Source: an uncultured Parvibacter sp. (GTDB lineage Bacteria; Actinomycetota; Coriobacteriia; Coriobacteriales; Eggerthellaceae). From it: a DNA stretch of 64,000 nt. Below the pieces are notes generated by a model. The model had not been told where the DNA came from. It did no database searches and saw only the letters and a list, made by a program, of their open reading frames with translations. Positions 1-8,527 of the stretch are shown here, in pieces (within the stretch, counting starts at the first letter, position 1; each line of letters starts with the position of its first letter). The stretch covers positions 1 through 64,000 of the forward strand of contig CAJUNI010000003.1 in NCBI GenBank assembly GCA_910587945.1, written 5' to 3'. Both the position numbers and the translations under genes were made by a program.

Positions 1-1367
1 CGAGCTGGGACACACTGTCATTGGCGCTGCCAAGGTTCACCTCGACCCAACCCCAGGCGACTTTTGCATTGACCGTATTGCTGGTCTTCGTAGTGCTCAA
101 ACTCATGTCGCTCGACCCCGCACCGACAACTGCTTTATTTGGCACCAGATAACACGACCCGCCATCGGTCAAATTTGCTTTACCATACCCATCGAAAGTC
201 AGACCCTTCTTAAGTTTAGCCGAAATCTCGAACACATACTTGCCCATGGGAACGCTGCTCGTATGCGCACACCAACTGCCGGCACCATTGAGATGCCGCG
301 TCCACTGTGAACTCACATCGGCCGTCCCATTTTTCAGTACCTTGATATTCACCGTAGCGGGATCCAAACTCGCATCCAGTTTGTCTGTCATAGCAAAGGT
401 AGACGGTCGATTGGACGAATTCGAATACGGCCAGAAGGTGTCCACCTTCCAGGTCACCGTATCGCCCTCAAAGTGAATCTTATCATCGACAGTCTTCACT
501 GGGGTCTGAATTAAACTCGATGGATAGCTAACTGCCGCAAGTTGCCACCACGTACCGCAATTATGGCCCATCCAGCGTATTGTTGCCGTCCCAGTACCCA
601 TCTGGGTTACAAACCCGCAATGGAATTCCAGATTGCAATCAGTGGTTAAACGACTTTCAACAACATTATTAGTTCTGATCTTCTCTTCGTTGAGCCCATT
701 ACCACCAGCAGCTGAACTGCGCACATATACCGTACCCGTCAAACCGGATTTCAACGTAATTGACTCACGACAAGCATAGTCACCCGTCCAGTTTATGTCC
801 AAATCATCAACGAACAGATTGGCACCGTAAGGAACAATCGCATGAGTATCACTGTATCTCAACGTAATTGTAAGGTCCATCTCTGTACGTGACCCAGCAT
901 GCCAACCAGACGTGTTGTCGCAAAAATAAAACTGCACAGGATTGGAACTCAACGACACCCCGAACACCGTGCCCGCAGCAGCCTCTGGCCAGTTATCCGA
1001 CCCTACAGGGCCGTAATTATCAATATTGAAGCCCTTGATGACAACATCGAAGGCGCGGCCCTGCCAGTCGTACCCCGCACGAGTGAACGTAATCTCGAAC
1101 CAACCCTCGCCATGATAGTTCGCCCCAACTGACCAGCACCTCCAATTATCGCCGCTCACGCTGGTCGCAATGTCCGAACTTTGGCTGTACGTCATGGGGG
1201 CATGAGCCAGGTCAAAATAAGAAACGCCACTTGCTGGTGCCTGATGAGGATCACTTAAATAGCCTACCGGATTAGCGTAGGCTTTGAAGCCCCCCCCCGA
1301 TACAAAGCAAAAAGGCCGCCAGCAGGCAGCTGAAGAAACCGATGCTCAATTTTGCAACCCTAGTCAT
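1..1367 (-). CDS. SpaA-like secreted surface protein, G9 phase-variable (OFF), 3' end cut by window edge
   Basis: ATG at 1367 lies 6 bases after a GGAGGAG site. The first 24 codons encode a classic signal peptide (MTRVAKLSIG then a Leu/Ala/Phe-rich core ending LLCIGGG). A run of nine G (minus strand, 1290-1298) follows. With nine G the frame hits TAA after LQSLR. With 8 or 11 G it enters a frame that stays open to the left edge, starting GFKAYANPVGYLS, with a good signal peptidase site after AYA. The body contains the phrase NDSVSQLGQ shared with its neighbours, the beginning of a SpaA-type isopeptide domain. The start overlaps the end of the HU-like gene by 8 bases, so the two are probably co-translated. 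The gene is out of frame as sequenced. Phase variation is inferred from the tract and the clean ON frame. A homopolymer sequencing error is the alternative. Confidence 0.8.
1290..1298 (-). repeat. G9 homopolymer (phase-variation tract) in signal peptide coding region
   Basis: Nine consecutive C on the plus strand (G9 in the gene). It is followed by CTTCA exactly as in the second tract at 4026-4034, so the two genes share the 14-mer G9-CTTCA. The ON state needs 8 or 11 G; the present 9 is OFF. Confidence 0.85.
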
Positions 1368-1659
1368 GGTGACGCTCCTCCATCAACGTGTCGCGAACCG
1401 AACGAGACAGAAGATACGCAGTTGATGTGCGAACAATGGGGAACGACTTGTCCTTCATACCGTACGCACCACCATGCACTCGGTAAACGACATCAAAGGA
1501 AACCAAACCGCGAATCACCACGCGGTCACCTTCGATCAAACTGCGCTTGACGATCTTCTTCATCTCACGCAGAACATCCTCGCAGCGCTCAGGCTGCATC
1601 CCGAGCTTCTCGCCGATTTCCTCAGCTAAATCTTTGGTGTAAATGGTCTTGCCCGCCAT
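1360..1659 (-). CDS. HU/IHF-like DNA-binding protein
   Basis: A 99-residue protein of the length and layout of HU/IHF: an N-terminal helical dimerisation part (KTIYTKDLAEEIGEKLG), the RVVIRGLVSFDVVYR strand region that matches the HU V-x-L-x-G-F-G-x-F core in degenerate form, a short arm, and a C-terminal helix. The start is the ATG at 1659 because AAGGGG precedes it by 7 bases. An earlier in-frame ATG at 1680 lacks a site. It is the first gene after a putative promoter (minus 10 TATACT at 1752-1757) and a 12-bp stem-loop leader. Its last codons overlap the start of the phase-variable surface gene. HU family proteins bend DNA, and a role in controlling the downstream adhesin or in element DNA transactions is inference. 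Confidence 0.75.
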   Translation of the reverse strand: MAGKTIYTKDLAEEIGEKLGMQPERCEDVLREMKKIVKRSLIEGDRVVIRGLVSFDVVYRVHGGAYGMKDKSFPIVRTSTAYLLSRSVRDTLMEERHHD

Positions 1660-1688
1660 GGTTTCTACCCCTTGATTCATCGTTAAGG

Positions 1689-1718
1689 GGGCAGACAGTC
1701 ACATTCGACTGTCTGCCC
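1689..1718 (-). promoter_or_regulatory. Perfect 12-bp inverted repeat in 5' leader of HU-like gene
   Basis: GGGCAGACAGTC and its complement are separated by 6 bases, between the putative minus 10 (1752-1757) and the HU-like start. There is no U-run on the minus strand, so a leader stem-loop or protein-binding operator is more likely than a terminator for this operon. Confidence 0.6.
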
Positions 1719-1751
1719 TATTGTCACCCCTCGCAACGTCTCTCTTATGGC

Positions 1752-1757
1752 AGTATA
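1752..1757 (-). promoter_or_regulatory. Extended minus 10 promoter element for HU-like operon
   Basis: Reads TTGGTATACT on the minus strand, about 90 bases upstream of the HU-like start. No good minus 35 is visible. The same GGTATACT string recurs upstream of other genes in this window. Confidence 0.45.
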
Positions 1758-1777
1758 CCAAAAACGATAGGCTGTGA

Positions 1778-2485
1778 CTAATACAAGGGCAGATTATTCA
1801 CAGCCTGAAGCAGCGGGTTCAATCGAAAACCAGCCTCCATGAGCTCTTTGTCTCGCTTCGAGACGATAGAGCCATCCAAATCCTCAGACTGCGGTACGTT
1901 TTCACGGTCCACCGCGCTAACAAGCAGACCCTTGACGCTCGTGTCATTCACTGTTTCATTGTCGGCAAACCCACTCGGCGCCTTGATCTCACCGATGTAG
2001 TAATTCCCCAGCGGCAGTCGCCCGCTTTTGCCATACCCGTTCTCATCCAGTGTGAGCGTCCCTACCAGCCTCGTACAGGCTTCATCGCTGTAGATGCCCA
2101 CCTGAGCACCCTTCAGTTTATAGCAATCGTTCTGACCGAGCTGGGACACACTGTCATTGGCGCTGCCAAGGTTCACCTCGACCCAACCCCAAGAAACCTT
2201 ACCGTGAGCCTCATTACTTGTCAGCTGCAGCGCAGTGTTGGTCGAATACTGCTCGGCCAACTGTAACCGCAACTTATTTGGCACCTTATACGCTGTCCCA
2301 CCATCGATACCGACCGTCGCATACTGGCTGAAATCAAAACCAGCTTTCACCTTTGCTGTGAGCTCCAACTTATAAGGCCCCATGGGAAAAGATCCGCCGT
2401 TCTGCTTGTTCTTGATGGTTATCGTCTGTCCCGCCACAGTCATCGTCCAACCTGCGCTCACATCCCGACCTGAGCTATCGAACAT
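1778..2485 (-). pseudogene. 3' fragment of a SpaA-like surface protein, out of frame with upstream gene
   Basis: A 235-codon open frame without its own signal peptide or ribosome site. It aligns with the middle and end of the left-edge protein: a DVS-x-x-WT segment, the PMGPYKLEL strand, VPNK, the KVSWGWVEVNLGSAND run, then a SpaA-type repeat with VGIYSDEACT and GEIKAPSGF. It ends without LPXTG or a membrane anchor. The frame can be read upstream to about FKMFDSSGRD, where it meets the end of the previous open frame (2458) in another phase. It looks like the 3' part of a paralogue joined to the 5' part of a different one by recombination. Expression would require frameshifting, and a single sequencing indel is less likely because the homology partner also changes at the junction. 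Confidence 0.65.
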
Positions 2486-4060
2486 CTTGAAGGTAGCGCT
2501 TTAACCCATTTCGTGCCCACGGGTACTTCTTCAAACCGCACTGTACCGTTAGCATCCGTCACAGCCTCACCGATTTTCACCGTACACGCCTCATCGGCAT
2601 ACAGACCTACTTTGATGCCCGCAAGATCATAGCAATCGTTTTGGCCGAGCTGTGACACCGCGTCATTGGCTGAATCGATATCAAACACCACTGTGCCGAA
2701 CGACACGTGCCCGCTCGTCGTGTTCGTGGTCTTGGTCACCACATCCACCTTGCTCGTGGCCTTATTGGTCACTTCATAGCAAGCATGACCCTGACAGGTA
2801 CCTTGCGCATACCCAGACCAGTTCACCTTTTTCTTGACCGGCACACTAATCTCGAAGATGAACGTACCGCGGGCAATAGATAGGTCGTTGCATGTCATGG
2901 TCAACGTTTGACCCGAGATGCTCTTCGTAAACTTACCCGTCACTACAGTGACCGCATCGCCCGTGTCCCGTTTCACCACTACAGTCACCTTGGACGCATC
3001 CAAGTTCTTATCCAGAATATCGGTGAGAACGAACTGCGATGGCAACACATCTGACCAAGGACAAAACTGTGAAACCGTGAACTTCATTGTTTCGCCTGGC
3101 GCCACTACAGCATCAGCCGCAGTTTTCTTTGGCGTGAAAACGTAGGATTTGGGATAGTTGTACGACTTGATATTGACAGTCACTCTGTCATCACACCAGG
3201 TCTGACCCAACAATGACCACGCACCACCCGTTGTCTGCTTCGCAGCAAACGACCGCGGTTCAAAATTAGGGTTGTAACCGATATCAGGAAACTTTTCTGT
3301 GCAGATTTTCATGTTGTTAGTGCGCTCAAGCTCAGCAAGCCAGATATCTGTGATCGGTGAGAACAACCAAATGCTTTCACTCACACCTGACTGGTACCAT
3401 ATAATCTCAACCTCGTTATCCACATCTTCAGAGCCCAGCAAAATCGGCTGATTAAATAGCTCGCCCGTATCAGCATAGCGAATCTCAACTGACAGATGGT
3501 AGCGCCAAGTTCCTCGTGGACGATTGTTTTGATTATCGTCTGCATAACCGACCCCCATCCAACCATACTCAGATCCATTCGGTGTAACCCAAATGGCAAA
3601 ATCACCATCGATAATTGCCTCGTTAGGTAGGTATTCAAACTGCATTTCCAGTTTTGTCATACGCACAATGATATTCAAAAGGCGACCGTCAACCGAACGA
3701 CCCATACCAGGACACTCAAACCAAAATGGATTGTTCCATGTATACCACTGGTACGGAGTCAACCTATTGAATTTCGTGTAAATCCAATGGTGGCTACCTA
3801 AAGGGTAAAAATCAGTTGTGTTGAAATGCTTAATGACCTTACTGGTATCAAAATTCACATACAGAGTCTGTTCCGGCAGCTGATCATACGATGTCACATA
3901 CGTTGGCGGCACCGCAGCCCAAGCCAGAGATGGCACCCCTGCAACCATCAAACCAGCCGACACAGTTGCCATCTTTACAAACGAACGGCGAGAAAAAAGA
4001 GGGGAGGCCTCATTCAGCGATGAAGCCCCCCCCCGTATTCGGAGAAATCATTTTCTGCAT
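2458..4060 (-). CDS. Tat-exported SpaA-like surface protein, G9 phase-variable (OFF), 3' truncated by recombination
   Basis: ATG at 4060 follows AAGGGGTCACC. The N-terminus reads MQKMISPNTG, then a G9 tract (4026-4034). With 8 or 11 G translation continues ASSLNEASPLF and then SRRSFVK, a twin-arginine motif followed by a hydrophobic stretch and an AWA cleavage site. With the present 9 G it stops after FIAE. No ATG, GTG or TTG exists between the tract and the twin-arginine motif, so the tract decides expression of an exportable protein. The mature part (about 500 residues) carries a VFTPKKTAADAVVAPGET segment and a SpaA-type domain (NDAVSQLGQNDCYDLAG, VGLYADEACT) that breaks off at VPVGTKWVK. 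The frame ends shortly after at 2458, overlapping the 3' fragment of a paralogue. Likely an adhesin; its substrate is unknown. Confidence 0.75.
4026..4034 (-). repeat. G9 homopolymer (phase-variation tract) upstream of Tat signal
   Basis: Nine C on the plus strand. Same length and same downstream CTTCA as the tract at 1290-1298. In-frame fusion of the ribosome-site ATG to the twin-arginine signal needs 8 or 11 G. Confidence 0.85.
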
Positions 4061-4097
4061 GGTGACCCCTTGAACACTCAACTCAACGAATGCTCAA

Positions 4098-4103
4098 AGT
4101 ATA
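4098..4103 (-). promoter_or_regulatory. Extended minus 10 promoter of the Tat-exported surface protein
   Basis: TGTGGTATACT on the minus strand, 38 bases before the ATG at 4060 and just past the stop of the preceding gene. The minus 35 is poor. Confidence 0.5.
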
Positions 4104-4112
4104 CCACATACC

Positions 4113-4844
4113 TTACGCGCCAAGCTGCTGCGACTGCTCGGCCCCCGCCTTGGCTGCGATAGCTTCGCCCTTAGCGATGAGCGTGCGTTTGGGCGCTGCA
4201 GGCGCCTTCGTTTGCACCTTCTCAGCACGCATCTCCATGCTCTTCTGGGCCAGATGCTCACAGCACGCCTTGCCACCATTGGCCAGCATTCCACCGCAGC
4301 GAACCATATCAACGACGTTCCCATCGCAAGCCGCATGGAGAATTTGCTGTGCCGGCGTCTTGAAGGTGGCCGTGCCGCTCATGCCGTTCAACTTCTGCTG
4401 AAAATCAGATTCGCGCATCGCACACTGGCCCAACAGCTGCAACGCCCGATCCCGCGACTCATTGCCGCCCCGCGGCACGAAGAAGTTCGTCGCGCAACCT
4501 TCAGCCTCAACTTTCAGGTACGCCTCAGAATGAGCCGTTACCTTGATCTTCGACAAGCACTTCGCTGCCCGATCAATAGTCTCGTCACAGGCTGTCCGCC
4601 AATCCTCAACTGACATGTTGTCGCCCAATGTAACCAGCATAGCCTCAGCTCGTACCGCGTCAGGCTGACCCATGTACAGCGAGTGCATAAACCCACCATG
4701 CTGACAGGTCATCTCATACAACGCAGGGCTCTTGCTAGTGCGTTCATGCTTCTGTGATGTGAGAATCATCGGCTCATCATCTTTCATCAGCGTACCCCCT
4801 GCCACACACCAGCTCAGCTTCTCCACCAAATCCATGTCTGCCAT
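4113..4844 (-). CDS. Protein of unknown function, 243 aa
   Basis: Not recognised. ATG at 4844 is preceded by GTGAGG at a normal distance, immediately downstream of a 13-unit GA repeat. It is a soluble, cysteine-containing protein with no signal or membrane segment. The C-terminus has an Ala/Pro-rich linker then KAPAAPKRTLIAKGEAIA. A very similar tail ends the 441-residue protein at 8528-9853 (KAPQASVARTMSAKGIAVA), so the two share a short terminal module on otherwise different bodies. It is last in a minus-strand run of five unknown genes that follows the RNA polymerase-like gene. Gaps between them are 9 to 36 bases, suggesting an operon. Confidence 0.7.
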   Translation of the reverse strand: MADMDLVEKLSWCVAGGTLMKDDEPMILTSQKHERTSKSPALYEMTCQHGGFMHSLYMGQPDAVRAEAMLVTLGDNMSVEDWRTACDETIDRAAKCLSKIKVTAHSEAYLKVEAEGCATNFFVPRGGNESRDRALQLLGQCAMRESDFQQKLNGMSGTATFKTPAQQILHAACDGNVVDMVRCGGMLANGGKACCEHLAQKSMEMRAEKVQTKAPAAPKRTLIAKGEAIAAKAGAEQSQQLGA

Positions 4845-4855
4845 CGTTGACCTCA

Positions 4856-4881
4856 CTCTCTCTCTCTCTCTCTCTCTCTCT
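4856..4881 (-). repeat. (GA)13 dinucleotide repeat between two genes
   Basis: Thirteen CT units on the plus strand (GA on the coding strand) fill almost the whole space between the stop of the upstream gene and the ribosome site of the 243-aa gene. A GA run resembles a Shine-Dalgarno sequence, and length changes would alter spacing or ribosome loading. Confidence 0.85.
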
Positions 4882-5690
4882 TAGTTCCCGAACTGCATGT
4901 CGTTATCAGTCTGCACGTCCCACTTTGACGTGTCGAAGCCCGTACGTTCCTTCTTCGTTTCCACTTGCTTGGCTGCAACCCGTTCGCTGCGCACTGCCTT
5001 GCTCTCCATTTCAATGCGTCGACCATAGTACGGCTGAGCGTCCTTCCACAGCGCCATAGCAACTACACCGCGATCCTCAGACATACCGCCTGTCATAACT
5101 TCCCATGCGCGGTTTCCCGGTTCAGCCATCTTCGCAAGCCCGCTCAGGGCCGCATAGCGCGAACGCTCCAGGCCTTTCAGCTCCAAGCGCTCGAATTTAC
5201 CAGTCATGTCGTTGTGCACCGTGTACAGCGACGGATTTCCTATCACCGAATACACACTGAGATTGGCAGCCTGTTGCACTGCCATGTCGTACGTATAATC
5301 AGCACGAGCCTCCCATTCACAAATCCTATCGAAAATGTGCTCATTGAAGCTGATTACTTCCCATGCACCATACTCAGGACTCGTCTCATCCAGACACTGA
5401 CGATCCACGATCACATGGGTCTGATTCTCAACATGCTCAGATTTATCAAACCCGATCCGATCATAAGAAACAGTGTTCCCCTCCTCATTGACCTCGATGA
5501 CACTAAAGGCTGTCTCATAAGGACCATGATTAGGTATCTTCAGCGGCAGCATACGCTTACCGTCTTGACTGGCAATCCATCCAGCCTGAGCCAAACCATG
5601 CAGTTTGTCCTTCAAATCTAAAACCTCATTGTAGTACGCACCATCGCCACCATTGATAAGATAATCATCCCGTCGATCTTTGAGACTCAT
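4881..5690 (-). CDS. Protein of unknown function, 269 aa
   Basis: Not recognised. ATG at 5690 follows AGAGAGGGG. A soluble, charged protein with no export signal. The middle is mixed alpha/beta (VIEVNEEGNTVSYDRIGF), and the C-terminal 50 residues are basic then acidic (AVRSERVAAKQVETKKERTG ... DNDMQFGN). It lies 18 bases after the 585-aa gene in the same run. The position downstream of the polymerase-like gene, with conserved spacing, suggests a common function, but nothing in the sequence states what. Confidence 0.7.
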   Translation of the reverse strand: MSLKDRRDDYLINGGDGAYYNEVLDLKDKLHGLAQAGWIASQDGKRMLPLKIPNHGPYETAFSVIEVNEEGNTVSYDRIGFDKSEHVENQTHVIVDRQCLDETSPEYGAWEVISFNEHIFDRICEWEARADYTYDMAVQQAANLSVYSVIGNPSLYTVHNDMTGKFERLELKGLERSRYAALSGLAKMAEPGNRAWEVMTGGMSEDRGVVAMALWKDAQPYYGRRIEMESKAVRSERVAAKQVETKKERTGFDTSKWDVQTDNDMQFGN

Positions 5691-5708
5691 TGTTCAAACC
5701 CCTCTCTC

Positions 5709-7466
5709 TTAGAAACTCACACCATCGAGACCCACTGACGGGTTTGCAATGGCTGCCTGCAACTGATTAGAAAGCACAATCTCACTGCGGGCCTCTTTCG
5801 AGGTCACCACACCGTCAGCGCGGTTTGTCTCTTCGAGATCGCCCATCAACTCTTCAGCCATCTCTTCTTTCATGATGGAAGCACAGCTCACACGGCGCCG
5901 ATAGTTGGCGCTACCCTGCACGATGGCACTCTGCTGCTGCGCGCGGGCCCGAGCGATATTCATGTTCACCTCCGTCTTTTTCGGCGCCATAGGCGGCTCC
6001 TTCTGCCGGCGACTATGATAGGTCGGCACCTGCTCGTACTCCTCTGCTACTGGTGCTTCACGATGTCCTGCAGCGCTTTCCGCCGCTGACTCGCGATACC
6101 CCGCACTGGAGCGCTCATGCACGCCCATGGCAAACTCCGTCCAAGCCTGCCCATTCGCACTCTGCTGCCAAGCCTCGAACTGCTCAGGGAAAGCCACCAT
6201 AAGCGTCTGCGCATGAAAACCAATTGAATTCATGAGAATACGACCAGCATCACGCTGCGACATACCGTCCTCACGCACGGCCATATCGTACAGACGCATA
6301 GCTTCGTCTACTCCCTGGTCAATCCCAGTCACGTAATCTTTGCCATCGCGCACTGCTTCCAAATTTGCCTGCAAGCCAATAAACAGCGAATCGATATCCA
6401 CCGGTTTCGAGAGCCGCTCCTCGGGGTTCGTCTTGGATGTGTCATGACCAAGACCATGCAACATATCGACTCCGAGCTCCGTGGCGACATCCATGACAGC
6501 TTGACGATATTCAGGATCCATAGTGGCCCACGCTTCAGGGCCACTGTGAGAATCGATCACATCGGCCACATTCACAAGCGGTGCCGTAGAGTATGGTACC
6601 CGCACCCGCATATCTCCAATGTTGGCCTCACGACCATCCACCGACCAAGCGCCCGTTGCAATGCCATCAGAATCAATCACAGGCTCACCATGATCTACCG
6701 CGGTCTCCTTATACAGCATCGCATACTCAGGCACCATACGGGACACCAGACGGCCCACATTGGCGTCCAATGCGGCCGCTGTGATGCCCTGCGCTTCGGC
6801 CATCAGATAAAGATTCTGCTTGGCCTTGTTATGAGTGGCCATAATCGCTTCGATGTTAGCGCCTGGTGCACGCATCTCAGCGTAGGCCTGCTTGTCCAGG
6901 CCCACCATCATGACCGCGGCCGCTTCAGGCGACAGTGGCATCTCGCCGTTCTTAATGGCTCGATCAAAAGCTCGCCGCCCCGCGGCAGAGCGAAATTGAG
7001 CCGCCCCAGCCGAGCGCCACGACACCTCATTGATGCCCTGCAGCTGATTCAAATACGGCTCATAAGCCGAGCCAAGCACGTTTTTGGCTGCACCGGTCAG
7101 ATCAGACAACTTACCGCCAGCAGCGGCAAACCCGATATAAGTCCCCGCCGCGGCCATGATGCTGCGCGGATTCAGACCCCCATGAAACGCACGGGACACC
7201 GTAGAGAACAGCATCATATTGCGCATGGCGTTCATACGATCCATCGGCTCTTCGGTCTGTGCCATCTGAGACAGCATACCATCGGTGGTTGCTACGAAAT
7301 CAACGAGCCGCATGTCCATGCTATTGATTTGCTCATAGAGCCGCATTGTGTCAGCCCGCTCGGCAGTGCTCCCCGCTAAATACACCCCCACTTGACCTTC
7401 ACCTTCATGCTGGGTTTCCATATAAACATCAGGTGTGTTTGGAATCAATGTTTTCTTCTTAGCCAT
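5709..7466 (-). CDS. Protein of unknown function, 585 aa
   Basis: Not recognised. ATG at 7466 opens with MAKKKTLIPNTPDVYMETQ. Residues about 80 to 130 are Ala/Gly-rich and moderately hydrophobic (SIMAAAGTYIGFAAAGG), which may be a buried helix pair rather than a membrane span. The rest is mainly helical, with a Glu/Arg-rich C-terminal third (HSRRQKEPPMAPKKTEVN, then ARARAQQQS) resembling the basic tails of its neighbours. It is separated by 9 bases from the 344-aa gene upstream. It could be a structural or DNA-organising factor working with the polymerase-like protein; this is speculation from position only. Confidence 0.7.
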   Translation of the reverse strand: MAKKKTLIPNTPDVYMETQHEGEGQVGVYLAGSTAERADTMRLYEQINSMDMRLVDFVATTDGMLSQMAQTEEPMDRMNAMRNMMLFSTVSRAFHGGLNPRSIMAAAGTYIGFAAAGGKLSDLTGAAKNVLGSAYEPYLNQLQGINEVSWRSAGAAQFRSAAGRRAFDRAIKNGEMPLSPEAAAVMMVGLDKQAYAEMRAPGANIEAIMATHNKAKQNLYLMAEAQGITAAALDANVGRLVSRMVPEYAMLYKETAVDHGEPVIDSDGIATGAWSVDGREANIGDMRVRVPYSTAPLVNVADVIDSHSGPEAWATMDPEYRQAVMDVATELGVDMLHGLGHDTSKTNPEERLSKPVDIDSLFIGLQANLEAVRDGKDYVTGIDQGVDEAMRLYDMAVREDGMSQRDAGRILMNSIGFHAQTLMVAFPEQFEAWQQSANGQAWTEFAMGVHERSSAGYRESAAESAAGHREAPVAEEYEQVPTYHSRRQKEPPMAPKKTEVNMNIARARAQQQSAIVQGSANYRRRVSCASIMKEEMAEELMGDLEETNRADGVVTSKEARSEIVLSNQLQAAIANPSVGLDGVSF

Positions 7467-7475
7467 CTTACACCC

Positions 7476-8510
7476 CTACACACCGCATTCCAGATCAGAC
7501 CACGGCTCTTGACGCTCATCCAAAGCCTCAAGCATCTCGCCCACCTTACTCGGTGTACGCTCCAGCACATGCTCGACCTGAGCTTGTTCGATGTACTTCA
7601 GAGGAGCCATCTCCCACATGACATTGGTCGTCTCTTCAGAGAGTGCCGCATACTTGAGAGCTCCGTTCAACTGATAGTACTCCTGCTGTCCCAGCCCATA
7701 ATTGGACAGGAATTTGGCAGCGCTTACACCGGGCGCCCAAATATCACGATGAACGTGCTGGGTGAACTCGGTAAGATCGTCGAGATTATCAACATCCACC
7801 TGATTATCCGCGATAGCGTCTGCCAGTGCTTGATCAAGCATCATGCGCGTATCACGCTGATCGTTCTTCGTCAGATAACCCGACACCCGAGCGGCCTGGC
7901 GCGTTAGCTCTAACAGCAAGTTCCCCTTAGTAAGAAGCGGCTTACCACCCTCACCCTCAGCAAACAGACTTTTGCTCATCGGGATGCAGCAACGATAATT
8001 GTCGTCCTTCGTACTGCGCACATGAACCAGTGATTCTTTCTCAGTGCACTCACCTTCGTACACAATGCACTCAAGAGAGTTCATCAGATCTACCTCAGCC
8101 TCTTCAGTAAACAAATTGTTCAAAGAAGGCTGATGCCGCGTGAACATCGCAGGGACGGTGGCTCGGGCGAACTCCATCAACCGCACGCTGTCATAATGAT
8201 TGTCCTCAACCATCCAATCGCGCGACCGCTCAACCGCAGTCATACCATACTGACCGATGCTCTTGTCCACCACCGAAGGGCTCACCGGAGCGCAAGTCAC
8301 CTCGACAATACCCCCGGGAACATTGATATCCATCTTGAAATTGCCCTGATCACCCTTGACTGAGTAGAAGTGCCCCGTCAGCGGCTCTGGGGTAACCGTT
8401 GTATCTGTCAGAACATGCAGATCATATTGAAACGCATCATCATGCAGCTTGCTCTTGAGCGTATTACCCAGTGCCACCGCCTCCGCATAGCTAAAGTACG
8501 CTGTCGTCAT
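7476..8510 (-). CDS. Protein of unknown function, 344 aa
   Basis: Not recognised. ATG at 8510 is preceded by AAGGGAG. A soluble acidic protein with no signal peptide or membrane segment. The N-terminal part is beta-rich (GHFYSVKGDQGNFKMDINVP), the central part helical, ending DERQEPWSDLECGV. It sits between the 585- and 441-aa genes with short gaps (9 and 17 bases), so it is almost certainly co-transcribed with them. Confidence 0.7.
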   Translation of the reverse strand: MTTAYFSYAEAVALGNTLKSKLHDDAFQYDLHVLTDTTVTPEPLTGHFYSVKGDQGNFKMDINVPGGIVEVTCAPVSPSVVDKSIGQYGMTAVERSRDWMVEDNHYDSVRLMEFARATVPAMFTRHQPSLNNLFTEEAEVDLMNSLECIVYEGECTEKESLVHVRSTKDDNYRCCIPMSKSLFAEGEGGKPLLTKGNLLLELTRQAARVSGYLTKNDQRDTRMMLDQALADAIADNQVDVDNLDDLTEFTQHVHRDIWAPGVSAAKFLSNYGLGQQEYYQLNGALKYAALSEETTNVMWEMAPLKYIEQAQVEHVLERTPSKVGEMLEALDERQEPWSDLECGV

Positions 8511-8527
8511 AGCAACCGACTCCCTTC

